The notes beneath the pieces were generated by a model. It saw only the letters and a program-made list of their open reading frames with translations. It ran no database searches and was not told the origin of the DNA. Below are positions 41,346 through 52,859 of a stretch of 64,000 nucleotides of DNA, piece by piece; position 1 is the first letter of the stretch, and every line of letters starts with the position of its first letter. This DNA comes from Chaetoderma sp. LZ-2023a (taxonomy: Eukaryota > Mollusca > Caudofoveata > Chaetodermatida > Chaetodermatidae): positions 83,088,147 through 83,152,146 of the forward strand of contig CM067366.1 in NCBI GenBank assembly GCA_034401795.1. Reading direction: 5' to 3'. A program made the translations under genes and the position numbers.

Positions 41346-42049
41346 TGAAATCGTGATATGAATGCATGTATTAAATCTGCTGATTCTACGTCATTGTATT
41401 CCATAGTTATGGCCTAAAATGTGCATTATAGTCTGAACGTTGTGACCTCGTGACCTAGATAAACCATTATTTAACGTTATGAATGATAGATATGAGTTAT
41501 CATACCCTTGTTGCATTGCCCATCCGTCAATACATCTGTCCACCAGTCCAAACCTCTTCAATATCATCCATTGTATGTGCGTCTAATGTTTGCATTGCGA
41601 ACAGAAAAACGGAAATGTTTCGATGAAAAACGTTGGATTTGTGTCCCTTTTCGAATTTTCTCACCGATTAATAGACTCAATGTGGAGATATATTACTTTT
41701 GTCGATAGGTTTCGTCGGTTGGTGGGTGCCTTTTTGTATAAGAATTAGGTCAATCTGACCAAATGTCTGGATAATAAAGGTCAAATGCCATGTTTTCACA
41801 TATGAATCAATAGTTAACAATTCTGACTACTGTTTGCACGACCTATAACAAAATAAGGCATTTAATAGGGGCCTACTGGTATTGTGCACTTGAAGTTGAT
41901 CTAATACCAAACACCACATATATGGCCATAGAACACCTTCTCAGGTACGGGCTCCAATGTGGAAAGATATTATTTCCGTGGCGCCGTCGTACTTCTCCGC
42001 CATTATTAGAGCTATTGGTCGTACAACGGGAGGAGTGGGTGATAATTGA
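41346..42049. other. Non-coding, no feature seen
   Basis: AT-rich sequence between the LINE tail and the next MITE-like unit. No exon, repeat or RNA gene recognised. Confidence 0.5.
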
Positions 42050-42420
42050 GGAATCCAGTTCTAGCTATGCCCCGCCCATCTCTAGCTAAGCACCACCCAC
42101 ACTTCGCCCGTGTTGCATTAGATCGATCCCTGAACGCCCTGACTATCAATTTCCAGAAAACTATACGGTTAAGCTGTTGAATATTATGAAACTGACTGGG
42201 TGCTGTTGCTGCCTATGGCAGCAACAGCGCCCAGTCAAATTATTTTCAAAATATTCAACATAATGCTTCTTAAATGGTAAACACATACAATTCTTACAAC
42301 AAGGCATAGTCTATCAGCAATTAAGCGTTCGTGGCGAACTTATGTACGTCATTCGTGACGTCATTTATCATGGGCCTCGGAAATATCAGGCCACTGACGA
42401 CGTACCCTCTTGAAATAAAG

Positions 42421-42483
<63 letters not shown>

Positions 42484-42545
42484 ACGTCATCCTACACGTC
42501 ACTTAGTTGATTCTGACGTCATACGATTGATGGAAACATGGAAAG
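42050..42545 (+). repeat. MITE-like family M, longest copy
   Basis: Left end AATCCAGTTCTAGCTATGCC, CCGCCCATCTCTAGC, GATCGATCCC, palindrome 42173-42264 (GGTGCTGTTGCTGCC / GGCAGCAACAGCGCC), ACATACAATTCTTACAAC, TGACGTCATTTATCATGG, an internal TTA array (42422-42482), CACGTCACTTAGTTGATTC, TGACGTCATACGATTGATGG and GGAAAGG at the right end. Short inverted ends (TTCCAG / GGAAAGG) fit a non-autonomous DNA transposon. Confidence 0.85.
42422..42482. repeat. (TTA)n microsatellite
   Basis: About 20 TTA units inserted between the two CRE-type motifs of the family M unit; other copies lack it. Confidence 0.97.
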
Positions 42546-42559
42546 GTCCATTGTATTCA

Positions 42560-43310
42560 GACTTATTATCTAGCGATAAATTCGCCTATAACTTTCATCT
42601 AGCGAATGCTGTTTGGCCTCGTTAAACTCTGGTCATTTCGGCTCACGAGGGATTGATTATGGCTGGCTTAGGACATACTATTTACACAGATGTATACCTT
42701 CTCTGGGATCGCCAATACAATAATACTCAACATAATGAATACAGCGCGGCTAATTGGCGTTTGTAATACAATTAGAATTGTATGGTTCGTGTATTATTAA
42801 TGAAGCCTATATATTATAATCGATAACGACAGTAACATAAAACGTATTGCACATTTATATTTTAAGGCTCTGCGTAGACTAATCATAATATATATTTTCT
42901 TTTCTGATAAGAACAGATTGAAGATATAATTACTGAAATCGGCCCTGTCAAAGCTGAGATAATGGCATAGAAACCGCCTTATCAACCACGCACCTTAGCA
43001 GTCAAGTTTGCACTGTGACGTCACATCTGGATGACCAACTATTCCATTCGTGTTCTCGTGAGATCGCCTACAGATTCTCGGCATTGTACGAAGCCACAGC
43101 TCTATGTTTAGATAGCAACTATTCCTGTCAGTTTAGGGCCTTTAGTAACTACTAGCGTACGTAAATGTTTATAATGCACGTTGGCTATAAGTAGTTGGCA
43201 CGACAACACATGATCCAACTGTGAACTTGTTACCCGAGCCTGATTAAGGCAAGGGCTAACGGGACTACAGCCCCGGAGCCCCTAATTATAATGGGTACCA
43301 AACTCAAAAA
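42560..43310. other. Non-coding; conserved GGGGCTCC flank at 43235-43290
   Basis: GAGCCTGATTAAGGCAAGGG and CCCCGGAGCCCC are the inverted form of the block seen beside the arrays at 1652 and 24058. Nothing else recognised. Confidence 0.5.
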
Positions 43311-43315
43311 CAATA

Positions 43316-43384
43316 ATAGTAGTAGTTGTAGTAGTAGTAGTAGTAGTAGTTGTAGTAGTAGCAGTAGTAGTAGTAGTAGTAGTG

Positions 43385-43439
<55 letters not shown>

Positions 43440-43448
43440 CAGTAGTAG

Positions 43449-43520
<72 letters not shown>

Positions 43521-43527
43521 TAGTAGT
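43316..43527. repeat. GTA / GCA trinucleotide array
   Basis: AGT-type units (plus strand) passing into about 20 AGC units and back. Poly-Ser, poly-Thr and poly-Val frames are artefacts. Confidence 0.98.
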
Positions 43528-43954
43528 CAATCATAGCACATGCTGTCTTTTGACTCTGCTAATTACGTCGATTTTAGACGTTTCTGCTACTCACACATGC
43601 GTAATCTTTGTCCTGTTGTTGTAGCAGTGTATATAGGCCTACGTTAGTTTGGTTCTGTTTAATTTCGCTAATTTTGTTGTTGGAGATCGTATTTTGTGAG
43701 GGAAGTTTCAAGGCTGCAGTAATTATCTATTGTTGCTGCGGCCATTTCAGCGGACCTCCTCTGTTTGTGCATTGTTTGTTGTGTCCTATTATTGTTGGAA
43801 TTTCCCCCAGTTCACGGTCTGTTATAACGACGCTTTTATGTTTGGTTGATTTTTCAGCCGTTAAGTGAGAGAGCGCGCCGCTACGTTATAGGCTTGCTGT
43901 TGAGCTGTTTCTGTATATAAGCACTGCCGTTTGTCTTGACTCATGTTTTAAAGC

Positions 43955-44280
43955 ATGTCGAGTAAGTATAAGCTAGAATTGAGCCTTAGCGTGACGACGG
44001 GCGGGTGGAGCGTGGGAACCATTGACATTTATCATGGCCTGAAAGACGTTATTGGTTCGGGTCCCAAGGTGTTAAAGGGCCTAAAAGGGAATAAAAGAAA
44101 ACTTGTTGGAGGATGGACTGATTGTCAATAGAGAAGTCTGTAAGGGGCAGGAAATAGACTCAGACAAACTACTAATTAAAGTGAAGGGGCCATTAGAAAT
44201 ACCTAATGAACGAATTAGCGCAGAAATGGCCAAGTATGGTCTAGTAGTTTCAGTAGAGAATGAGATGTACCAATTTGATC
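43955..44280 (+). pseudogene. L1/Tx1-type LINE ORF1, N-terminal part
   Basis: ATG at 43955 opens MSSKYKLELSLSVTTGGWS and runs 58 codons; a one-base shift near 44100 moves the frame to EDGLIVNREVCKGQEIDSDK, then PLEIPNERISAEMAKYGLV. The start codon and lack of upstream frame make it the likely ORF1 start. Continued after an insertion at 44607. ORF1 proteins of this clade bind LINE RNA. Confidence 0.6.
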
Positions 44281-44284
44281 GATC

Positions 44285-44397
44285 TCTCATTTCATTTTCA
44301 TTTCATTTCTTTATTTACACTCAAGTCACAACGTCGCACAAGGGGAAACAGAAGTACAATATGTCACTTGTCTAAATGGCGGTTAGGCCTACATACG

Positions 44398-44470
<73 letters not shown>

Positions 44471-44480
44471 GAAAATGGCG
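44285..44480. mobile_element. Insertion in LINE ORF1 ending in (TTA)n
   Basis: ORF1 is interrupted by TTTCATTTTCATTTCATTTC, TTTATTTACACTCAAGTCAC and a TTA array (44399-44471). The TTTCATTTTCATTTC start looks like an inverted LINE tail of (GAAAT)n type, so this may be a tiny 5'-truncated insert. Boundaries approximate. Confidence 0.5.
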
Positions 44481-44606
44481 TTAGAAGAGTGTAGCTTAAG
44501 GATATCTCAAAACCTCTTCCAAGTAGTCTCATAATTGCCCAATATGTTACAGGAGTCAGATCAAGACATGTCGCATTTGTACCAGTACAAACCACCTGGC
44601 TAAAGC

Positions 44607-45026
44607 ATGCCGCATAAGGACAAATGCTTAATTTGTGGGCCAACTGATCATTACAAATGGCGATGTAAGGAGGCAACAAATAATCAAACTCGAAGTGCTT
44701 CAGAGCCAAAGAATCACCAGGAGCCTGCACCAGCTGCTGTAGCTGCCGTTCACAAAACGGCTACTGCAGCTGATGTTCATAAACCAGCTAGTCCTGTGGT
44801 AGTAGACATACCAGATTCTATTGAAATTTTGCGGGAGAACGTGACAAAAACACTTGTACCAATGGCTAAAGACGTTGATTTAACACCTAATACAGACAGT
44901 CTGCAACTAGGGCAAACAAGATTCAGATCACAGCCTGTTGAAAGTACTGATAATTCAATATTGGATCAAGCCCCTCTGAATGATACCTTAATAGACATAG
45001 CAGGTAAAACGGACATTTCTGTATAA
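44607..45026 (+). pseudogene. LINE ORF1, zinc-knuckle part
   Basis: KCLICGPTDHYKWRC is a C-x2-C-x4-H-x4-C knuckle near residue 8, followed by a Ala/Pro/Val/Thr-rich disordered tail. Just upstream, in another frame, VTGVRSRHVAFVPVQTTWLK is the RNA-binding segment that usually precedes the knuckle. ORF1 is therefore in three frames here. Confidence 0.75.
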
Positions 45027-45428
45027 GCCAGCAATAAAAAGTACCAGTTCCAGCATCCCTCACAAGACAGAAAGTGGTCTTAAGCGACAAAAGGATGACT
45101 CAATTTCAGATTCTGATGTTGAAGAAGACACTGTTCATGATATATCATTTGATTACGACGATAGCGTATCTGTTGCTGATTCGGATATATCGGTCAGCAC
45201 ACAGAGTTCTCAAAATGCTGAAATGGTTATGTACCGCCATGAAACAGGGTATGTATTGATCCCATACGTAACAAAAAAGGGTGTGCGCTACCGTTAGTTA
45301 CGCAATGATTCTGATGTATCAAAATATCAGCATCTGACAGTAATTGAATTACTCACACCAGAATTTAATGAAAAGATTGATAAATGGGCGAAAAAGAACT
45401 TGAGTAAAAAACCAAATCAAATTAAAAT

Positions 45429-46331
45429 ATGGCGGTTTTAAATACATGTTTTAACATATTATTAATGTTAATTTGCACACAAAATTGCAGAAGTTTAAAC
45501 GACGAAATAAAACAACATGTACTATTAGATGAACTAAAAGCAAGAGATGTTGACATATTACGAGATATAAATGTTATTGAAAGGTTCAGGCGTTTGGCCA
45601 ATGAACCCAGTGCAGGTGTTGCAATTTTGTTTCTCCCAAAATGCCTCAGCTGGATAAATATCATTTCTTCTTCATCTGATAACAACGGACGGTGGGTTAA
45701 AGTTATAATCGACATATCAGGGTCGAATTATACTCCAGTTTCGATCTATGTACCGGCATTGCATTCTGAAAGATGTACATTCTTATCCAATATATCACCC
45801 ATTCTTAATGATAATGACAACATTATCTTGCGTGGTGATTTTAACTGTGTTACCGATAGGACGCGAGACAGAAGTTCACTTTGTAGCTATGGTGACATAT
45901 CGCATGGCAGACTTAAAGCTATATGTGATGCAGAACATTTACTGGATAGTTATAGGATATTAAATCCAGAGGGGCATGATTTCACATGGCATTCAAATAA
46001 CGGCCAACTCGCCTCTAGAATAGATCGAATTTATATTGAAAGAACATTGAAAGGAAATCTGGTAAATGCGGGTATGTATCCCATTACGTTCTCTGACCAT
46101 GACATGTTTTACATCACGCTGGATAATGCTGACTGGTTTAAACGCGGCCCTGGCTTCTGGAAAATTAATAATTCGCTGCTAAATGAAACTAAATATCAAA
46201 ATTGTGTTAAAGTTTTTTGGCAATATAAGGTTCGAAATAAAAATTCATATAACAATTTAATAACATGGTGGGAAGATGTTAAACTTGGATTTGCCCACAT
46301 TTCAAAACAATATGTCATTGGGAAAGCGTGA
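45429..46331 (+). pseudogene. LINE APE-type endonuclease domain (ORF2 start)
   Basis: QNCRSLNDEIKQHVLLDELK (start of the fold), IILRGDFNCVTDR (catalytic D-x-N), HDFTWHSNNGQLASRIDRIY and SDHDMFYITL (catalytic SDH). The nuclease nicks the target to prime reverse transcription. The QE(T/x)H box expected near residue 40 is lost: LRDINVIERF stands where a xQETH segment should be, which implies a small deletion. A TGA at 46329 ends the frame. Confidence 0.88.
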
Positions 46332-47870
46332 ATGATGCGCAAGGAGAAGAAAGCGCTTGAGCGTTCTCTGATTTTCCAAAGTAGGAATGTTGCGAATGGT
46401 GATAGTCACTTTAGTGAACGGCTAGGCGATATAAAATCAAAGCTTATGCAAATAGACGGATATTGGGTTGAAGGTGCAATAACTAGGAGCAGAACGCAAA
46501 TGTGTATTGAAGGCGAGAAACCAACGAAATATTTTTATGGTCTTGAAAAATCTAGAGGAATTGAGAAGTTAATTAGGAGTTTAGACAATAACAACGGCCA
46601 AAATTGTTCTACGCAAAAGGAAATTTTGGAAACCGTCGACACATTTTATCAGATGTTATAAAAAGCTGATAATAATAATGGAATAAAGTCATCTGAGATG
46701 CTAGCCACTGTCAAAGAAGCATTCTCACAAACGAGCGTGGAATTCTGTGAGCTCCCATTAACACTAGCTGATCTGACCACTTCTCTAAAGTATATGAAGG
46801 TTGGCAAGGCTCCAGGAGGTGACGGACTTAGCGTTGAATTCTACCAGACATTTTGGCATCTCATTGGGCCAGAGCTTATTAAAGTAGTAAATGAAATTTT
46901 CTCGCATTTTAGGCTCCCTTCTACCATGTCGCAAGCATATGTTCAACTTATATTCAAGAAAGGAAATCGACATAGCCTAGTAAATTACAGACCCATCTCG
47001 CTCCTCTGTGTCGATTATAAGATCATTTCTAAAGCACTTGCTAAAAAACTTGCTACTATTATTGATGAAGTTATCCATACCGATCAAACGTGCTCTATTC
47101 CAGGCCGCTCTATCTTGACCAATACATTTTTAATTAGAGACATTATACAATTGCTTGAGAAAGGCAATGCCCCAGGAGCCATTATAGGGTTAGACATCGA
47201 AAAGGTGTTTGATCGATTAGAATGATAGTTTATGCTTAAATCACTCGGTCACATTGGTTTGGGACCAAATTTCATAAAATGGATCCAGATTCTCTATGGA
47301 AATATTAGCAGCAAATATCTCGTAAACAATTTTAAATGTCAACCAATAATTTTAGAGCGTGGTGTGCGTCGAGGGTGTTCATTGTCTCCAGTGTTGTTCG
47401 CCATAGCAATGGAGGCATTGGGAGCAACCATCAGCGAGGACCCAGTTTTTCATGGTATAGCTATTCACAGTGTAAATCGGCCCATAAAGTCGTCTCAATA
47501 TTCCGACGACACAACTGTTTTTGCAGGAACCAATGCTGATTTGAAAAATCCTGTCACGATTTTATTTGATTTTCAGATGGCCTCTGGTCTGAGGATAAAT
47601 AAAGCTAAATCAGTTGGATTATTCTTCGGTCAATGGAAGAGTATGTGTGATAAGCCACTCGACATCCGATGGACACGTGAATCAATTAAGAATCTATGTA
47701 TTCAGTGCAGTAGAGAGGGTGAAGAAAACCTTAACTTGGAAGAGAGAATAGCTAAAATGAAGAGAACCTGTAATGCATGGAAGCATCGGCATTTGACTAT
47801 TTTCGGCAGAACCTTGGTTATAAATACCATGATACTTTCAAAGTTATGGCATACGGCCTCTGTTATATAG
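46332..47870 (+). pseudogene. LINE reverse transcriptase domain
   Basis: Three consecutive frames in the same register. MCIEGEKPTKYFYGLEKS (pre-RT), KVGKAPGGDGLSVEFYQTFW, INYRPISLL-like VNYRPISLLCVDYKIISKAL, IPGRSI, ALDxEKAFD-like IGLDIEKVFDRLE (motif A, then a stop TGA), LERGVRRGCSLSPVLF (motif B), YSDDTTVFAG (motif C; usually YADD) and SGLRINKAKS. Both catalytic Asp residues remain but stop codons at 46659 and 47223 prevent a full protein. Confidence 0.93.
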
Positions 47871-47889
47871 ATGATTATACAAGATTTGA

Positions 47890-48020
47890 AAATTTGAAAT
47901 GCAATGACATGCTCTTCATTCTAACATCTACAAGATTAAGCCCGCCATGAATATGGCGGGCGTAATCTTGTAGATGTTAGAATGAAGAGCATGTCATTGC
48001 GTTTCAAATTTTTAAATGCA
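47890..48020. repeat. Long perfect inverted repeat inside LINE
   Basis: GCAATGACATGCTCTTCATTC (first 20 shown in part) to AAGATTA at 47901-47938 is exactly mirrored by 47963-48000, around a centre CCCGCCATGAATATGGCGGG. Pairing extends outward less perfectly (GATTTGAAAATTTGAAAT versus its complement). The right arm is genuine LINE coding sequence (RMKSMSLRFKFLNALLNS); the left arm is an inverted copy of it replacing about 60 missing codons. Confidence 0.92.
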
Positions 48021-49150
48021 TTACTTAATTCTGATATTCAGTGGGCAAGTGTATCAATGTCGTTAATAGAAAGCTTCATAAAGCCTTTCTCAACCAAAAA
48101 GCTGTTTGTGCCGCCGCCTAATTATACGCGAGTTCCTCTGCATTTTCTTGAGCTAAAAACTGGTTTTGATGCGTTTATTAAGGTGGATGATTTATCACTA
48201 TGCTGGGAAAGTGTTTTACAATTGGAGCTATGGGGCAATAATCACATCACTCATCAAGGCAAAGTTTTGTACTATCCACCAATGGCTGGGAAAGGCATTG
48301 CATATGTGGGTAACATTGTCGACTCTGTTAGGAGGGAATGGAAATCATTGGCTGAAATTTGTTATGTTACTGCTCATCGAGCAATAGATGCTACGCGTCT
48401 CTTGGCTCGCATACATGCATCTATACCGAAAACTTGGTTCTCTCTATGTAGTGCCGACCTTACTGATGAAGAAGCTGAGCTAAAATTCATCAGTAATGAT
48501 AAGGAATTATCCTGCAGAATGGCAGTAAGCAGCTGGTATAATCTCCTTAGGAAACAGCATGCTACACCTCCAAGAGCTATTTATGCATGGGAGAAGCATG
48601 GCTATAATATTCTGAACTGGGAGTTAATATGGAAGAACATACATTTACCGATTATTCCCAATCAGGCAAGAGATGTATTTTGAAGACTAATACACAGAAA
48701 ACTTTGGGTTAAACATCTCATGGCGAAAGCAAAACTGTGTACTGAAGATGATAATAAGTGTTTTTTTGTGTAAGCTCTGAAGAAACCTTGGTACATCTGT
48801 TCATTGAATGCCATGTTGTAGCTCAGTAAGTAGCATTTTATCACATCTCGGTGTTACCACATCGGGCATAACATTACAATATATTTTGTTTCACGACCTT
48901 GCAAAAATGTCACTACAAATGGATAATAAAGGTATTCTGTTCGCCTGCTTAAGCATCGGAATTTGGAGCATTTGGAAACATCGCTGCTCCGTAGTGATTG
49001 ATGCAATTGCTACTCTCACACCCGATCATTTAAAATGATTAAATGGGATATTTTATGCATTATTGTCACATTATGTCAGAGGTGAACGCAATAAGTATAT
49101 TAAAAACGAAATCGAAGAACGTTTAAAAGAATATGGTGCAGAGGTAGATT
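47982..49150 (+). pseudogene. LINE ORF2 C-terminal tail
   Basis: Frame 47982-48683 resumes with FKFLNALLNSDIQWASVSMS and runs on to WELIWKNIHLPIIPNQARDV. After stops, 48808-49038 has LFACLSIGIWSIWKHRC and the last piece YIKNEIEERLKEYGAEVD ends at 49152. The minus-strand LINE has the homologous LLSVGVWAIWKHRCSEARD at 59560-59500. Confidence 0.85.
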
Positions 49151-49344
49151 AATATCATTTGAAAATGGCAATCTGTCCATCAAAAAACCGCTGTGATTAT
49201 TTAACCTTTCATTTAGTGTGCAGAATACATACATGTTTTCACATTTATATTATATTCTTGTCAATTTGTTCATAATTTAATGTTGATTATGGAAGTATAT
49301 TTTTAGGAATGAATTTTTAATGTAGATTTACACTTTGGTAGGAC

Positions 49345-50450
49345 ATCGTTTGAATGGAGGCTGTTGCAGCCTGACATACCTGCCGCTTCCAGTCATTTCG
49401 GTTTCAAAATGATCAGTCAAGCTATTTGCATTGGGCAACGTAAAATGCACTGTTCAAATTCAGACCTAAAATCATTGTAAATGATTACCCGGGCCTATTC
49501 AGAATAGAGCATAATAGATGTTAATTTGGTCATAATAATTGACGCATGGCGTTTATTTTACTATTATACACCTACTTTGACTGAACATATATTCGAATAT
49601 TCAGGACGGAAAGACTGATAAATATGTAATTAGATTTTTAATGTTAATTAACACTTAATCCTTTGACTCACGATTTCCACGAATCTCATGCTCAGGACAA
49701 TCGTACATGTATGCTGCTGGATGTTTTGAAACTGTTTGGACTGGAACTCGTTGCTGCCATATGCAGGAACAACTCCCAGTTAGACGTGTTTCAAAATATT
49801 CAGTAGAATATTTATTAAAATAAAACAATTCTTTTCGTATTTGCCCCTCGGTGTTCAAAGAGTTAAATAGGGAATTCTTTTTGACTAGAAGTCGTTGCTG
49901 CCTTAGGTAACTGCGGTTTCCAGCCGTTCCGGTTTTAAAATGCACAGTCGTATATTAGTTGTGTCATAAAATGCGCTAACAACCGATCCGTGATAATTTT
50001 GAAATACTTCGCACAAATTAAATTGGTTTTCGCGAAACAGCGATGTTTGTTTTTGTGTATCAATTTTGGAAACTGTCATTCAAAGTAAATTGGAATAATA
50101 CATGTTGCCGAGATTTTTCCTATTGCTCGCTGCACAGCGGACACAACTTTTGTATTTAAATACTAGCGTTTTGTCGGATAGATAAAAATTACCCGGGGCC
50201 AAGTAATAAACTAGTCATAATAATATACGCATGGTGTTTACTGTATTAGTGGGCATATATATATATATTGAGCATCTATTTTGAAGTATTTTATTTATAC
50301 TGATATACTGATGGATTTTTGAAAGGTTTTTCTCTTTCATTTGGCGTTTATTTACTGTTTGTATATTGTATGATTTGTATGTCAGTCAGTCTTTTATACA
50401 TTTTTGGAAATGAAAGGATTTCCGCACGATCCATTGATCGTGTTATCAAA
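49345..50450. other. Non-coding with three decayed family M palindromes
   Basis: Half or whole palindromes at 49345-49420, 49720-49805 (TTTTGAAACTGTTTGGACTGG, TCGTTGCTGCC) and 49875-49945. The intervals show no exon or RNA gene. Confidence 0.55.
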
Positions 50451-50453
50451 AAA

Positions 50454-50455
<2 letters not shown>

Positions 50456-50530
<75 letters not shown>

Positions 50531-50600
50531 ATAATGGCGGAGACGGCGGCTACGGCAGCAGCAGCATCGTCAGCCACCGCGGCAGTAGCAGCATCCAATA
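50456..50600. repeat. (GTA)n array with GC-rich tail
   Basis: 25 GTA units, then GGCGGAGACGGCGGCTACGG and GCAGCAGCA-type sequence, followed by GGGCCCCCATAAC and GGCCTGGGCCCC. The same array-plus-GGGCCCC arrangement occurs at 1652, 24058 and 43316. Confidence 0.95.
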
Positions 50601-50779
50601 AAGCGGTTTAAGGGCCCCCATAACTTTTTAGGCCTGGGCCCCAAATAGGCTTAATCCTATCACACGTGTGTACAAACACACATGTTCAACGATAGTGCAT
50701 AAATGCGCGTGGCTAATACAGCCTAAATTCCGTTAAATATCTGAATATCAATAAAATATCCTATATTTCGCAATGACAA

Positions 50780-51790
50780 TCAGAAGTCAGTGAGGTCTGT
50801 AGAGTTTGAGACATCAATCGTCTCCCAAAAGGGAGATGGTCTACCCCCGGTGCTTTTCACCTGTTATCTTTTGCTGATGCATTAAAATCTGTGCGGGAAA
50901 ATTCCACACGACCAAACCCCAGTGTCCATACTGAGTATGCCGCTAGAGATAGAATATGCCGACAACGTGGACTTCTTAGACGAGGAAACCACCTTGACAA
51001 ATTCCGCCAATAGTTGGAAGCAAACTAAAAATTTAGAATCTCCTTATAAATGAATCCAAAACACAGTTCACACACATATACATATCTGCAAAGCATGAAA
51101 CTAAAGAAAATGACGATCCACTTCGTGGCGTGGAACCCTGGAGCAAAAGTAAAATCCTCGACACTTCTTTGTAGTACTGCTGGCTTTGCTGTACATTGCG
51201 ACATGGGAAACAACTTTCTAGTCCTTCTGGACGCTATGGATTCGTAGATAAAATACCCAATTGATAAAAAGACACAACGCAACCTGCATATCCTTGATGC
51301 TGTATAGCTGTAACAGCTGGGTAGCTCCAAAGGCAGATCTAGGTGCACTTGACACCTGCCACCGCAAAGACCACCACTTGACACCGATGGCCAGACAGCA
51401 TAATTTCCAATGGTGCACTATACGAGATATGTAACATATCGCCGCTGTCCGTAAAAGTCGGCCAGCAAAGATAGTCTATGTTTGGCCGTGTGCTAAGGAT
51501 GCCAGCGTGTGCTAAGGATGCCAGAAAACACACCAGCACAGAGAGCCTTGGAATTTGCCATACTGGGAGCCAGCAAATATAAAGCCAGATGACGTCATTG
51601 CATAAATCAGTTAAGCGTACTACAAGGTGACCTCAAGAAAGCAGGACTCGGTACACTCAAGTCAGGAATGGATCTGAGGAAGCTAACAATGTTAGCTCAG
51701 CACAAGACACAGTGGTAAAAGCGAGGAAGACCTAATTGCAGCTGTAAGATATTTCTACTAGTACAGCCGCAGAATACAGTAATCATACAT
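50780..51790 (+). mobile_element. RTE-like LINE, second 5'-truncated copy
   Basis: Starts at the same base as the 26998 copy and follows it closely: GGGAGATGGTCTACC, EYADNVDFL (mutated YADD, about 50955), AATTTAGAATCTC, CTGTAACAGCTGGGTAGCTCC, ending CAGAATACAGTAATCATACAT. Frames are broken many times. Confidence 0.85.
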
Positions 51791-51799
51791 AGAGATAAC

Positions 51800-52850
51800 C
51801 GAGTGAACTTGCATCGCTCCACGAATAGGTAGTAGTTTTGCAGACACATGCCAATAATGTTAATTTCCAATAAAATTTAATTGATGTGGTTTTTGAAAGT
51901 TCGCGAAACATTGTTGCCGCTCTAGATTGTTACAGGACCTAGGGTAGTCTCACCTGAAGCCCACTTCCATCTGGCCTGACCAAGCACTGTCCGTTTATGT
52001 TTCGTGTGTATTGTGAAATGTTGAAATAGTATCTGTACTAGAAACACCGTGGTAATGCCACATGCTTTACGGTTTTCCCACTTAAGTTGCTCCGTAGGAA
52101 GTACCTGAGGTGACAGTAACTTATGTGACGAAATCCTCTTGCATACTTTTAAACAAACTCTAGCACATATTCAGCTAATTCCGTGAATAACATGGTCATA
52201 CATATGAACTATTTTACAAACAATAATAATTTGATCGTCAAAAATAAAACTACCACGAAAATTATCAGTAACTTAAGTGATATACAACAAATGTATGGTA
52301 CACGATGCATAGGATTGGGCCTCAAAACGGTATAGATGCCACATTATTCTAAATGGATTTCCTTGCACAATATTACAAATAGACCGTCTGCTAGCGCATA
52401 GTCATGTCTCCAAAGGGGCATCACTCAAATGTTCAAACCTTCAGGATGCCGGGCAGACAACTCTGTGGTAACTTAAGTGACTTCAAAGCTTGGAACAAGA
52501 TAATGTGATGCTCGTACTAGTTTCACATATTGATTTATTTGCGAAAGACCATATATACATATTATAGAAACAGGCCATATTAAAATAGCAACATATTGTT
52601 TTATAGAAGTTTGCCTGAATTGTGAAATATTGTCTATACGAGTTTAGATGTTCTACTGGGACAGTAACTTAAGAGACATTTCGTTTACATGAACATCAAT
52701 ATAAAACTAATAAAGTGATGAAAAAACTAGCTTACCATGTTTAAATGTACGTACTTTGTCATTTCATAAGCGGATATTACATCTGAAATAAAATGTAGAG
52801 ATACATTATGCAATGGACATAAAAATGACCGTTCCCAGATTTTCACCCGT
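51800..52850. other. Non-coding with a recurring AACTTAAGTGA motif
   Basis: CAGTAACTTATGTGACG (52113), CAGTAACTTAAGTGATA (52266), GGTAACTTAAGTGACTT (52467) and CAGTAACTTAAGAGACA (52662), plus CACTTAAGTTG near 52080. Spacings are 150-200 bases. I do not recognise the element. Confidence 0.5.
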
Positions 52851-52859
52851 ATGACGTCA

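Larger units (their letters stand above)
43955..49340 (+). mobile_element. L1/Tx1-type LINE, near full length but broken
   Basis: ORF1 with CCHC zinc knuckle (43955-45026), then ORF2: APE endonuclease (45429-46331), RT (46332-47870) and C-terminal tail (47982-49150). Order and motifs fit the L1/Tx1 group of LINEs. Decay: frameshifts in ORF1, a stop at 46329 between endonuclease and RT, further stops near 46660 and 47223, a 180-200 base deletion replaced by an inverted duplication at 47890-48010, and stops in the tail. A related copy is on the minus strand at 59270-60810. Confidence 0.9.

Noticed and set aside
43282-43624. Poly-Ser, poly-Thr and poly-Val ORFs
   Set aside because: GTA/GCA array translated in each frame.
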